NCBI RefSeq assembly: GCF_020905335.1
Contig: NZ_JAJJMN010000001.1
Coordinates: 1-64,000, forward strand
DNA length: 64,000 bases
Direction of reading: 5' to 3'
DNA from: Flavobacterium lipolyticum
GTDB lineage: Bacteria; Bacteroidota; Bacteroidia; Flavobacteriales; Flavobacteriaceae
The first letter of the stretch is position 1. The number at the start of each line of letters is the position of its first letter. The notes beneath the pieces were generated by a model that was not told the origin of the DNA, made no database searches, and saw only the letters and a program-made list of their open reading frames with translations. Positions 8,021 to 16,650 of this stretch are shown here, piece by piece. The position numbers were made by a program, and so were the translations under genes.

Positions 8021-8950
8021 TTACTGTTGAATCTTAGACGCTAGCAAATAAATCACTGCCATTCTGATCGCTACTCCGTTTTCGACCTGATTTAGAATAA
8101 CAGAATGATCGGAGTCAGCCACTTCGGAAGTAATCTCTACCCCTCTGTTAATTGGTCCCGGGTGCATGATGACGATTTCTTTCCCAAGAGAGTCGAGTAA
8201 CGGTTTATCTACTCCGTATTGCTGTGCATACTCACGTGTCGATGGAAAAAAATTCACATCCATACGTTCATTTTGAACACGAAGCATATTAGCAACATCA
8301 CACCACTCTAAAGCTTTACGCAAATTGGGTTCAACTGTGACACCAAGTGATTCAATATATCTCGGAATCAGTGTTTTTGGCCCGCATACTTTTACCTCAG
8401 CTCCCTGCATCTTCAAAGCATATATGTTAGACAAAGCTACTCTCGAATGCAGAATATCTCCTACAATGACCACTTTTTTTCCGGCCACATCGCCTAATTT
8501 TTCTCTAATCGAATAACTGTCTAATAAAGCCTGAGTTGGGTGTTCGTGTGCTCCGTCTCCGGCATTCACGATACTGGCTTTGACATTTTTGGATAAAAAA
8601 TAAGCCGCTCCGGGATTGGAGTGGCGCATTACAACCATATCAACTTTCATTGAAAGGATATTATTTACAGTATCAATCAGGGTCTCCCCTTTTTTAACCG
8701 AAGACTGGGCTGCCGAAAAACTAATCACATCAGCCGATAATCTTTTTTGTGCCAATTCAAAGGAAAGTTTAGTTCTTGTACTGTTCTCGAAGAAAATATT
8801 GGCAATGGTAATATCTCGTAATGAAGGAACTTTTTTAATAGGTCTGTTAATGACTTCTTTAAAATGATCGGCCGTTTCAAAAATCAGGTTAATATCATTT
8901 TCATTGATATATTTAATTCCCAATAAATGATCTACGCTTAATTCTTTCAT
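8021..8950 (-). CDS. pyrB: Aspartate carbamoyltransferase catalytic subunit
   Basis: The 309-residue enzyme makes carbamoyl-aspartate in pyrimidine synthesis. The carbamoyl phosphate site FFENSTRTKLSFE (~53-65), the HEHPTQALLDSYSI motif (~135-148), MLRVQNERMD and HPGPINRGVE are all present. Length matches ATCase catalytic chains, and the short linker region points to PyrB rather than ornithine transcarbamoylase. No pyrI regulatory chain lies nearby. It follows pyrR by 97 nt on the same strand, a common arrangement for pyrimidine regulation. Confidence 0.96.
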   Translation of the reverse strand: MKELSVDHLLGIKYINENDINLIFETADHFKEVINRPIKKVPSLRDITIANIFFENSTRTKLSFELAQKRLSADVISFSAAQSSVKKGETLIDTVNNILSMKVDMVVMRHSNPGAAYFLSKNVKASIVNAGDGAHEHPTQALLDSYSIREKLGDVAGKKVVIVGDILHSRVALSNIYALKMQGAEVKVCGPKTLIPRYIESLGVTVEPNLRKALEWCDVANMLRVQNERMDVNFFPSTREYAQQYGVDKPLLDSLGKEIVIMHPGPINRGVEITSEVADSDHSVILNQVENGVAIRMAVIYLLASKIQQ

Positions 8951-8952
8951 GT

Positions 8953-9046
8953 TTAATGTTTAACTGTTTTTACTGTTTAATCGTTTATTTGTTTAACTGT
9001 TTAATCGATTCCTTCCGATTAAACAATTAACCGGTTAACCGATTAA
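8953..9046. repeat. 8-bp GTTTAACT-type repeats forming a hairpin between pyrR and pyrB
   Basis: Units GTTTAACT, GTTTAATC and GTTTATTT run from ~8953 to 9006 and their complements (CGATTAAAC, AATTAACCGGTTAACC) from ~9016 to 9046. The pyrR-pyrB gap is thus one long inverted repeat. It might act as an attenuator or processing site, but its composition resembles the other intergenic repeats rather than known PyrR-binding loops. Confidence 0.75.
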
Positions 9047-9047
9047 A

Positions 9048-9587
9048 CTAATTTGTTACCAAGTGAACAACATCTTCACCGTCATTTTCTTTCCAGCTTA
9101 CTTTTACTTTTTCGTCATTGATAGCATCTACCTGACGGCCACGATAATCGGGCTGAATTGGCAGATTACGGCTAAAACGTCGGTCAATTAAAACTAACAA
9201 TTCAATTTCTGAAGGTCTTCCAAAAGACTGAATAGCAGTTAACGCGGAACGAATGCTTCGTCCGGTAAACAAAACGTCATCAATAAAAATGACTTTTTTA
9301 TTTTCGACTATAAAATTGATTTGGGTTCTATTCGCTTCAAGCGGTTTTTCGGTGCGGCGGAAATCGTCTCTAAAAAAGGTGATGTCTAAATAACCCAGAG
9401 AAATTTCGGGCGTTTTGTACTCGCTTTCTAATATTTGTTTCAAACGTTCGGCTAAAAAAACACCTCTTGGCTGAATTCCGATTAAAATAGTATCTGAAAA
9501 ATCAAGATGTTTTTCGATTAACTGACAAGCCAAACGATGGAGTATGATAGTAACTTCTTTTGAATTAAGTAATACTTTTTGGCTCAT
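9048..9587 (-). CDS. pyrR: PyrR bifunctional pyrimidine regulator / uracil phosphoribosyltransferase
   Basis: The 179-residue phosphoribosyltransferase-fold protein has the PRPP-binding signature VIFIDDVLFTGRSIRSAL (~95-112), the N-terminal RLACQLIEKH region, IGIQPRGVFLAERL and LVLIDRRFSRNLPIQPDYRG, all typical of PyrR. In Firmicutes PyrR binds pyr mRNA and senses UMP; in Bacteroidetes the regulatory role is less studied. I chose ATG 9587 (MSQKVLLNSKEV) because a good -7 element (TATATTTG) sits at 9612-9619, so an upstream start at 9614 would lie inside the promoter. It heads the pyrR-pyrB transcription unit. Confidence 0.93.
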   Translation of the reverse strand: MSQKVLLNSKEVTIILHRLACQLIEKHLDFSDTILIGIQPRGVFLAERLKQILESEYKTPEISLGYLDITFFRDDFRRTEKPLEANRTQINFIVENKKVIFIDDVLFTGRSIRSALTAIQSFGRPSEIELLVLIDRRFSRNLPIQPDYRGRQVDAINDEKVKVSWKENDGEDVVHLVTN

Positions 9588-9611
9588 AATTAAGTATAAT
9601 GTTTGGTTGGG

Positions 9612-9641
9612 CAAATATACAAAATCAGAATTTATTTGCAG
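9612..9641 (-). promoter_or_regulatory. Promoter of pyrR-pyrB
   Basis: Minus strand: -33 CTG (one mismatch to TTG), 19-nt spacer, -7 TATATTTG (9619-9612), 24 nt before the pyrR ATG. It matches the Bacteroidetes primary sigma consensus. Confidence 0.75.
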
Positions 9642-9840
9642 TCTCTTTCTAAATACAAATATTTGAATAAATTTTTAGCGTTGTAATAGCACAAAGCATT
9701 CTCTTTAAATTCCGTAGAAATGAATAATAGTACAGCACAAAATTGAAATTCGTTGCTCATGAAACTATACAAGTCAAAGAACCTTTCGTACAACCTCATC
9801 AACATCTCTTAACTTAATCAGATCCTTTTTGCTATTTTAT

Positions 9841-9848
9841 TATATTTG
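9841..9848 (+). promoter_or_regulatory. -7 element before the Crp/Fnr gene
   Basis: TATATTTG fits TAnnTTTG exactly. No TTG is found at the canonical distance. It lies 47 nt before the ATG at 9896. The rest of the 308-bp pyrR-crp gap shows no other structure. Confidence 0.5.
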
Positions 9849-9895
9849 ACCAATCAAAACACCTAAGATTAGGAGAAATTTAATCATCCTTGGCT

Positions 9896-10498
9896 ATGAT
9901 TACTTTTAAAAACCGAATACATACCGAAAAAATGAATTCCTATCTCACCAAAATAGATGCTTTTATAAACACCCTTGATCAGGAAACCTTAGCCGCTTTA
10001 AATAACATCTCCACTACCAGAACTTTAAAAAAAGGAGCCTTTTTATTACGGCAAGATGAAATTTGCAGTAAAAGCTATTTTATAGAAGAAGGGATTGTTA
10101 GAAAGTACTACCTCGATGATGGAAAAGAAATCACGACAGAATTATACTTTAAAGATGATATCGCGGTGTCTTTTAATAGTTATTGCCTTCAAACGACAAG
10201 CAACGAATTTATTCAGGCCGTGACAGACATCACCGTTTCACAAACTGACTTTAAAGGATTTCAGAATGCAAAAAAGCAATTCCCAAAATTGACAGAATTG
10301 GATTTGATGCTCACCGAATATTACGTAATTTGGCTGGAGGATCGATTGTTTCAGTTTCGCACACTCGACGCTACGACCCGCTATCTTAAATTAACTAAAG
10401 AACATTCGCATATCATTAAAAACATCCAGCTTACACATATTGCTTCTTATCTTGGAATATCTTTGGAAACGCTAAGCAGGATCCGGTCCCGAATTTAA
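9896..10498 (+). CDS. Crp/Fnr family transcriptional regulator
   Basis: The ~200-residue protein has an N-terminal cyclic-nucleotide-binding-like domain (KKGAFLLRQDEICSKSYFIEEGIVRKYYLDDGKEI gives the typical beta-roll; 20-residue pieces only are diagnostic) and a C-terminal helix-turn-helix (LTHIASYLGISLETLSRIRS). It belongs to the short Bacteroidetes Crp-like group that has no iron-sulfur cysteines. An upstream TTG (9890) is possible and ATG 9932 (MNSYLTKIDAF) may be the real start. It precedes a DUF418 membrane gene by 72 nt, with an Fnr-box-like palindrome between them, so it probably regulates that gene. Confidence 0.88.
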   Translation: MITFKNRIHTEKMNSYLTKIDAFINTLDQETLAALNNISTTRTLKKGAFLLRQDEICSKSYFIEEGIVRKYYLDDGKEITTELYFKDDIAVSFNSYCLQTTSNEFIQAVTDITVSQTDFKGFQNAKKQFPKLTELDLMLTEYYVIWLEDRLFQFRTLDATTRYLKLTKEHSHIIKNIQLTHIASYLGISLETLSRIRSRI

Positions 10499-10506
10499 AT
10501 GTATTA

Positions 10507-10522
10507 TTTGACTTAAGTCAAA
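10507..10522. promoter_or_regulatory. Fnr/Crp-box-like palindrome
   Basis: Perfect 16-bp palindrome TTTGACTTAAGTCAAA, matching the TTGAC-N4-GTCAA geometry of Crp/Fnr operators. It lies 8 nt after the stop of the Crp/Fnr gene and 48 nt before the DUF418 start. Confidence 0.6.
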
Positions 10523-10570
10523 TTTCCCGCGATTTTTCATTTCGACATTTGTTTCATAAAATATAAAAAA

Positions 10571-11647
10571 ATGAAACAAAGAATTATAGGATTTGACCTG
10601 GCAAGAGCATATGCCATCTTCGGAATGTTTATTGTGAATTTCAATATGGTTTTTGGCTCCCATAACGACCAAAGCACCATTGCACAATTTATGTCTCTTT
10701 TTAGCGGCAACTCAAGTTCTGTTTTTGTGATACTGGCCGGAATGGGTATTGCGCTTATGACCAACAGAGTGGAATATACTGCTGCCGAGAAAAACAAGCT
10801 GAGAAATACCATCCTCAAACGAGCTGGTTTTTTATTTGTCATCGGACTTTTACTTAACCTGATCTGGCCTGCCGATATTTTGCACTTTTACGGTTGCTAT
10901 ATGTTCATAATTTCTTTTATAATCTTTTTAGACAAAAGGTTTTTTCTGTTTCTGGCAGCTGTGGCGGTATTTGGTTTTCACCTTTTAATTTTTATCGTCC
11001 CTTATGAAACGGGCTGGAACATTGCCACTTTTCAATACAAAGATTTTTATACCCTGAACGGGTTTATCAGAAATACTTTTTACAATGGCTGGAATGCTGT
11101 ATTCCCCTGGATTGCTTATTTTCTTTTAGGAATGTATCTCGGAAGACTAAACTGGAGCAGCATCAAAATGCAGAAAAAAATGTTTGTGCTTGGACTTTTA
11201 CTATATGTATCGATAGCATTACTTCAATTACTGTCCGGCCAATTTGTACTTTCAGAGAATTTACATTTATTTATCAATGCCGATTATCTCCCTCCGTACC
11301 TTCCTTTTATGCTAAGCACCTCCGGATTTGCTCTGATGCTGATTGCCTTTTTTATGTACATCGGAGAAAAAAACGGAAATAACCAATATGTACAAAATTT
11401 TGCACCAACGGGTCAAATGACGCTTACGCATTATATTTCTCATCTTACCATTGGTTTAATTTTATTTTCTGCGCTAACAGGTAATGATCTGGTCCAATAT
11501 TCAACAGATCCGAAAGCGACAAAACCAATTTATATTTTACTGTTTTCAATTGCGTACTTTGCACTCAGTTACTACTTTAGTAAACTTTGGGCAAGACACT
11601 TTAAGAACGGCCCATTTGAAGCCCTTATGCGTAAAATAACCCGCTAA
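10571..11647 (+). CDS. DUF418 family multipass membrane protein
   Basis: The 358-residue integral membrane protein has ~8-10 hydrophobic segments. It opens with RIIGFDLARAYAIFGMFIVN, the N-terminal pattern shared by DUF418/DUF1624 and acyltransferase-3-like proteins (usually GxDxxRGxAixGmfxvn). The C-terminal third (FAPTGQMTLTHYISHLTIGL) has the DUF418 signature. Substrate unknown; relatives include heparan-alpha-glucosaminide acetyltransferase-like proteins, so transfer of an acyl group across the membrane is plausible but unproven. It is probably controlled by the adjacent Crp/Fnr protein. Confidence 0.85.
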   Translation: MKQRIIGFDLARAYAIFGMFIVNFNMVFGSHNDQSTIAQFMSLFSGNSSSVFVILAGMGIALMTNRVEYTAAEKNKLRNTILKRAGFLFVIGLLLNLIWPADILHFYGCYMFIISFIIFLDKRFFLFLAAVAVFGFHLLIFIVPYETGWNIATFQYKDFYTLNGFIRNTFYNGWNAVFPWIAYFLLGMYLGRLNWSSIKMQKKMFVLGLLLYVSIALLQLLSGQFVLSENLHLFINADYLPPYLPFMLSTSGFALMLIAFFMYIGEKNGNNQYVQNFAPTGQMTLTHYISHLTIGLILFSALTGNDLVQYSTDPKATKPIYILLFSIAYFALSYYFSKLWARHFKNGPFEALMRKITR

Positions 11648-11840
11648 TTAAATTTTACCGGAACCATTGCCCAATCATTTTGAGCCGACCATAAACTGTC
11701 AAAAAAAACTTTAAAGCTGGAGACCAGACTAAAAGTCTACATCAAAAAAACTATTTCCGTCTCTAAATTTAAAATTATATTTTAGCAGTACAGCACTTAC
11801 CTATACTTCTTGCTTACAGACCAAACACAAGATTAAAGCT

Positions 11841-12491
11841 ATGGATCAATACAAAGAAACTTTCGAAACCTGGGATAAAATTGCAACTATTTATCAAGAT
11901 AAGTTCATGGATTTAAAGCTGTATAATGAAACTTACGACTTCTTTTGCGATGCTTTGAAAAACGAACAGCTTCATATCTTTGAAATTGGCTGTGGCCCGG
12001 GAAACATCACAAAATATTTATTATCAAAGAAACCCAATTTAAAAATTAGGGGGATTGACATTGCTCCCAAAATGATTGAATTAGCACAAAAGAATAATCC
12101 TTCTGCCCAGTTTGAAGTAATGGACACGCGAGACCTCAACAAAGTAAATCAACAATTTGATGCCATTATTTGTGGTTTTTGTCTGCCCTATTTGTCCGAA
12201 GAAGATTGTTCCAAACTAATCAACAACATTTATAAAATACTCTGTTCTGGTGGTATTTTTTATCTTAGTTTTGTTGAAGGGCATTCGACTGAATCAGGTT
12301 TCATTTCGGGAAGCACCGGCGACCGAACCTATTTCTATTATCATAATTTAAAGAACATAGAAAAACAGCTTTCTATACATAATTTCAAAATCATTAAATC
12401 GTTTGAAATTAAATATCCAAAATCCGAAAATATTGAAATTCATACGATACTAATTGCTCAAAAAAATGAAAGAAATCATTGCACTTTCTGA
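11841..12491 (+). CDS. Class I SAM-dependent methyltransferase
   Basis: The 216-residue Rossmann-fold protein has motif I FEIGCGPGNITKYL (~46-59), the acidic post-motif IRGIDIAPKMI, motif II with MDTRDL, and FDAIICGFCLPYLSEEDC. It is closest to the small-molecule ubiE/TehB-like group. The substrate cannot be read from sequence. Its 3' end overlaps the start of the next gene by 26 nt, and the DinB gene follows, so the three form one transcription unit. Confidence 0.9.
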   Translation: MDQYKETFETWDKIATIYQDKFMDLKLYNETYDFFCDALKNEQLHIFEIGCGPGNITKYLLSKKPNLKIRGIDIAPKMIELAQKNNPSAQFEVMDTRDLNKVNQQFDAIICGFCLPYLSEEDCSKLINNIYKILCSGGIFYLSFVEGHSTESGFISGSTGDRTYFYYHNLKNIEKQLSIHNFKIIKSFEIKYPKSENIEIHTILIAQKNERNHCTF

Positions 12492-12972
12492 AAAAACAAT
12501 AACCCTAAACAGAAATGAATTTCTTAAAGTAAAAGGAAGCATAGACGACAATATCTATTTGGTCGAGAGCGGAAGCTTACGGCTTTTTGTTTTGGACGAT
12601 GATGACGAACAAGTCATTCGATTTGGTTACCAGCAAAATTTAATTGTGTCACTGGATTCTTTCTTAACAGGAAAACCTTCTGACCTGTGTATTCAGGCCA
12701 TTAAAAAAACAGTTCTGAAGGTCATCACAAAGAAGCAAATCGATCAGTTTTTAAAAATTGAAGTCAATAAAAACCTATGGATTACTATTTTAGAAAACTT
12801 AGTAGTGCAGCAAATGGAACGCGAAATTGATATTTTAACCAATTCTCCAAAAGAAAGATACCAAAGAGTTTTAAGGAGAAGTCCGCAGCTTTTTCAGGAA
12901 GTGCCAAACAAACACATTGCCAACTATCTAAGAATGACACCTGAGACTTTATCGAGATTAAAAAAGTCTTGA
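12466..12972 (+). CDS. Crp/Fnr family transcriptional regulator (second)
   Basis: The 168-residue protein has a cyclic-nucleotide-binding-like beta-roll (FLKVKGSIDDNIYLVESGSL onward) and a C-terminal helix-turn-helix (IANYLRMTPETLSRLKKS). It is short for the family. ATG 12466 (MKEIIALSEKTI) is preferred over an upstream TTG at 12454. It overlaps the methyltransferase gene by 26 nt, which suggests translational coupling. No cysteine cluster for oxygen sensing is seen. It may be autoregulatory or control the methyltransferase-DinB unit. Confidence 0.88.
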   Translation: MKEIIALSEKTITLNRNEFLKVKGSIDDNIYLVESGSLRLFVLDDDDEQVIRFGYQQNLIVSLDSFLTGKPSDLCIQAIKKTVLKVITKKQIDQFLKIEVNKNLWITILENLVVQQMEREIDILTNSPKERYQRVLRRSPQLFQEVPNKHIANYLRMTPETLSRLKKS

Positions 12973-13029
12973 TTTCAATCAATCATTTCCGGAAAAACTT
13001 TTTGAAACTTTGCTTCAAAAATAAAACCT

Positions 13030-13602
13030 ATGCAATCAGAAAAACTCATACAATTACTAATCGATCAAACGAAAGATAGCATCAATCAGGCGGAGAAACT
13101 TAAGAATGATCACATACAAACTTTGACGTGGAAAGAAGATCCTGCGTCCTGGAACATTCTCGAATGCATGGAGCATTTGAATTTGTATGGTGATTATTAC
13201 CTGCCTCAGATAAAAGACAAGATAAAGAACTCGAAAACCTCTTCTGAAACTCATTTTAATAGCGGATTTTTAGGCGGTTATTTTGCCAAAAGTATGCTTC
13301 CAAAAGAAAAACTGAACAAAATGAAAACCTTTAAAGACAAAAATCCATTAAACTCTGAGCTTGACAAAAGTGTAATTGACAAATTCATCAATCAACAATT
13401 TGAATTATTAGCGTTACTGGAACAATCCAAAAAGGTGAGTTTGAATCGTATCAAAATCCCCACTTCTTTATCCCGTTTACTAAGATTAAAACTGGGAGAT
13501 ACTTTTCAGTTTTTTATTCATCATATCCTACGACATCTGAATCAAATTGACACCATAAAAGAATCAATAAAAAAGACAGTTCCCGAACACGAACTGTCAT
13601 AA
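13030..13602 (+). CDS. DinB superfamily protein
   Basis: The 190-residue four-helix-bundle protein has the DinB-like pattern WNILECMEHLNLYGDYYLPQ with a His (~47) and the late HHILRHLNQI providing metal-ligand histidines. Family members include bacillithiol- and mycothiol-dependent S-transferases and metal-dependent hydrolases. This window also has the bacillithiol synthase bshA (61251), so a thiol-dependent role is possible, as inference only. It is the third gene of the methyltransferase-crp-dinB unit, 57 nt after crp. The last codons overlap a hairpin used by the convergent gene. Confidence 0.85.
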   Translation: MQSEKLIQLLIDQTKDSINQAEKLKNDHIQTLTWKEDPASWNILECMEHLNLYGDYYLPQIKDKIKNSKTSSETHFNSGFLGGYFAKSMLPKEKLNKMKTFKDKNPLNSELDKSVIDKFINQQFELLALLEQSKKVSLNRIKIPTSLSRLLRLKLGDTFQFFIHHILRHLNQIDTIKESIKKTVPEHELS

Positions 13603-13663
13603 CCTAAAAAACGAAACCCCACTTACAAACGCAAATGGGGTTTCAAAAAAAAAAAAAAAAAAA
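13575..13663 (-). terminator. Double hairpin and 19-A run after the phosphoesterase gene
   Basis: Minus-strand order after the stop at 13665: a run of 19 T (A13645-13663 on plus), hairpin GAAACCCCA/TGGGGTTTC (13613-13644) followed by GTTTTTT, then hairpin GACAGTTC/GAACTGTC (13575-13598) followed by TTTTTT. Both hairpins have U-tracts only in the minus-strand transcript; the second lies inside the dinB 3' end. Confidence 0.75.
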
Positions 13664-13664
13664 T

Positions 13665-16409
13665 CTACTTCACAATTAGTTTAGCCGTAAACAATTTACG
13701 GGAATGTATTTTTAGAATATAAACTCCTTTTGGTAAATCCTGATTGATTAGAGAAAACTTATTATTGTTTACATTTTTTGTAGCATATAATAATTTCCCT
13801 TCCATGCTGTAAATTTCTATTTCATCAATAGGATATTCGGACTGAATAAAGGTTTCCGTATCATTCTTTGTTGGATTTGGATAGACTCTCAAACCATTAT
13901 CGATTTTAAATTCATCATTGTTCAGATGTGGATCGATTACTTCAAAAGATACTCTGTTGGAAACTTCATTATAAGAATCGTTAGTAAACATTACCAAAAA
14001 GTATTTCCCTTTTTGTGTTGGTAATTCCGTAGCTGCAATATTTTTTGTTCCTTCAGAAAGTCCTTCGAAATAGGTATAACTCACCAGTGGTTTTTCATTC
14101 GGATTATCTCCATCATGATAAATCCCCAACCAATCTTTTACAATTCCCGGAGCGTCTGTCCACGAAGCGGTAATCTGCTCGCCCAAATCATAAACCGGTT
14201 TATTGATCCATAATTCGGTAACGACCGCTCCTACTTTAAAAAATACTTTGTTTCCAATCGGATTAAATCCGTCCTGTAAATAATACTCGGCATAATAGTA
14301 GCCTTTTGGCAGTCCTGTGAAAGATTTAGCATCTGCAGCCGTTGTAACATATTGCCAGCTTGTTGCTGTAACTCCGGATCCGGGATTAACTCCCATTCTG
14401 TAAATACCGATCCAGTCTTTTGCCAGTTGTGGACCATTTGTATAATTAATAAGGATAGGAGTTCCAACAGAATATTCCGTTTTATCAGTCGTTAAGGTCG
14501 GTACCGGCCCTACATAAAAGTATTTTCGCGGTGCAATTTCCGTGTACCCTCCATTTGAAAATATTGCAGCATAATAACGTCCTTTAGTAGCCAGTCCGCT
14601 AGAAAAAGTGATAAACCCGCTGGCACTTCCGTCCGTATATTTCCAGGTTTGCGATGGCGAAGAACCTCCCGGAGTCTGCCCTTCTTTGTATAAACCAATC
14701 CACGTTGAAGTACTGGCCGGAGCATCAGTAAAATCAACTTTTATGGGTGCGTTCAACGAATAAGTAACAGCACCTGTAACTATTGCCGTATTTACATTGT
14801 TACTTCCTGTAATCGTAAAAGTCTGAACATCACTCCATGGCGACCATTCAAGATTACGATCTCTGTATCTTAACTTCACATAGTATTTGCCATTTGGAAG
14901 TGAATTAGAAGCCAAATCCATTTTGGTAATATCTACACCCAGATTGATGTTTACAGTCGAATCTTTCTTAGTGCCATACTTTCCGTATAAATTTTCGAAA
15001 TCTCTATATACTTCTTTCTTTACAATATCGAATGTTGGTGTCTGAGAAATCAAAAACTGACTGGTATTCAACTTCTCCTCTGTAGTTGTCGTATAAGTCG
15101 ATCCGGAAACGGTTAGCGGCAATGTATTTGTCGCAGTAAAAGTATTCGTAATCGAAGGTTTGGCAGGTGCCGCTTTGTTTTTATATCGATGAAATTCATC
15201 CATTAGCTGGTTGTTCTTCCATTTATCAACACTTCCAATAGAATAGCTTTCAATGTCCATTTTTCCGTTTGTCACATCAATATCTACAATTTGGTAAATC
15301 CAGTTACAAATGGTTTTCTGTACATCATCAAAATCCTGCTCTGTAGAAGATCCCCAATATTGATCCCAGGCTGTACCTCCCGAAATAATATTATAGGTAG
15401 GTGTATTTTTCAATTGTCCGCGATGATACAAATGATGGTGCGCTCCAATATGCATCGAATATTTTGGAGAAGTAACCAATAGCGGTACGGCTGTATTACG
15501 AACCCAGGTCGAAATATCCCCCACATATTGCTCTGCCTGATATGGTCTGTGGCTTAAAGAGAAAATCCATTCTACGGTATTATCCGCATTTGCAGCGGTA
15601 AGAACTTTTTGCAACCAGCTTAGCTGTTCAGCACCTGTATGTTCTGAACTTAAACTGATAAACAAGACATTACCGGCCTGCTGGGCATAATAATTCTCTG
15701 TTCCCGACGAAATGCCTTTGTATGAAAGTTCACTTATATAAAAATGATCGTAATAGGAATTCATTCCCAGCGTTCCATAAGTTTCATGGTTTCCTACTGT
15801 GGTCTGAATAGGCACATTACCTGACAAACCTCTGTTCTTTTTAAAATGCACATTTTCATAATGATCTAAAGTTCCCACATCAACCTGATCTCCCACCATA
15901 AAAGTCATAGAGATATTATCATCCGGAGATGCGTCTTTTCCCCATTTCTGTTTTATTTTTCTTTTAGCAGCTGACACCAAAGAATCATAACGCGGAACAG
16001 CTTTCAGTTGATTATCCCCCATAATCAAAAACCGAATGTGTCCATTAGCTGTGGCTGCTTGTCCCGGATTGGGCAATGTTTTAAAAGAATAAACCGAAGA
16101 CACATCTGCTCCGGTTTTTATTCTGTAGAAATATTTCGTGTTAGCCGAAAGGTTCGTCAGCTTTGCACTATGATAGAAATAATTCCCCGGATAACCTGAA
16201 TCTGTAAAAACATTAGTATTACCGGTAACGGTAACATTTAGATTCGATGCTGTTGTTCCGTACTCTACGATAGATTCCGGATTACTATCCGTTTTCCAGT
16301 TAACGTAGATAGATGTTGGTGTCGCGTTTTGCAGATAAGGAAATAAATTTTGCGCTTTTGAAGCATAACTTAGCCCCAGAAGCATAAATAATAAGTAAAG
16401 TTTTTTCAT
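13665..16409 (-). CDS. Secreted calcineurin-like phosphoesterase with T9SS type A sorting domain
   Basis: The 914-residue protein has a signal peptide (LYLLFMLLGLSYASKAQ). A purple-acid-phosphatase-like fibronectin domain (~22-115, PYLQNATPTSIYVNWKTDS) precedes a metallophosphoesterase domain (~125-400) with metal motifs IMGDNQ, VGDQVD, GNHET, SHRP and GAHHH. Three related beta-sandwich repeats follow (~545-830, each with a W-IG-Y core such as DWIGIY). The last ~75 residues (VYPNP, IYSMEGKLL, GVYILKI, KLIVK) are a T9SS type A tail. It should be exported and bound at the cell surface, releasing phosphate or hydrolysing phosphodiesters. It is a single gene with its own terminator. Confidence 0.93.
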   Translation of the reverse strand: MKKLYLLFMLLGLSYASKAQNLFPYLQNATPTSIYVNWKTDSNPESIVEYGTTASNLNVTVTGNTNVFTDSGYPGNYFYHSAKLTNLSANTKYFYRIKTGADVSSVYSFKTLPNPGQAATANGHIRFLIMGDNQLKAVPRYDSLVSAAKRKIKQKWGKDASPDDNISMTFMVGDQVDVGTLDHYENVHFKKNRGLSGNVPIQTTVGNHETYGTLGMNSYYDHFYISELSYKGISSGTENYYAQQAGNVLFISLSSEHTGAEQLSWLQKVLTAANADNTVEWIFSLSHRPYQAEQYVGDISTWVRNTAVPLLVTSPKYSMHIGAHHHLYHRGQLKNTPTYNIISGGTAWDQYWGSSTEQDFDDVQKTICNWIYQIVDIDVTNGKMDIESYSIGSVDKWKNNQLMDEFHRYKNKAAPAKPSITNTFTATNTLPLTVSGSTYTTTTEEKLNTSQFLISQTPTFDIVKKEVYRDFENLYGKYGTKKDSTVNINLGVDITKMDLASNSLPNGKYYVKLRYRDRNLEWSPWSDVQTFTITGSNNVNTAIVTGAVTYSLNAPIKVDFTDAPASTSTWIGLYKEGQTPGGSSPSQTWKYTDGSASGFITFSSGLATKGRYYAAIFSNGGYTEIAPRKYFYVGPVPTLTTDKTEYSVGTPILINYTNGPQLAKDWIGIYRMGVNPGSGVTATSWQYVTTAADAKSFTGLPKGYYYAEYYLQDGFNPIGNKVFFKVGAVVTELWINKPVYDLGEQITASWTDAPGIVKDWLGIYHDGDNPNEKPLVSYTYFEGLSEGTKNIAATELPTQKGKYFLVMFTNDSYNEVSNRVSFEVIDPHLNNDEFKIDNGLRVYPNPTKNDTETFIQSEYPIDEIEIYSMEGKLLYATKNVNNNKFSLINQDLPKGVYILKIHSRKLFTAKLIVK

Positions 16410-16432
16410 ACGTTTTTTTTGTTTAGACTGAA

Positions 16433-16440
16433 CAAAAGTA
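16433..16440 (-). promoter_or_regulatory. -7 element of the phosphoesterase gene
   Basis: Minus-strand TACTTTTG fits TAnnTTTG and lies 23 nt before the ATG at 16409. No TTG is seen at 19 nt. Confidence 0.45.
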
Positions 16441-16650
16441 TTGTTCGAAAACGTAATAGCTTTTAAGAGAACATTACCTTTCCCTTATCTTTACTTCTCT
16501 TTATTGTAAAGTTGTTTAACCTTTTGCACCTCGTTGTTTTTAATTTAAATCATAGAACTTTTTAATTAAATCATATAAGATCTTTCTTATTCTTTGGCCT
16601 AATTTTAAGTTATACGAATCAGAACAGTAGGTTCTTAAAACATCAAAGTC

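Noticed and set aside
9588..9614. Upstream start for pyrR at 9614
   Set aside because: It lies within the -7 promoter element; 9587 fits the family N-terminus.
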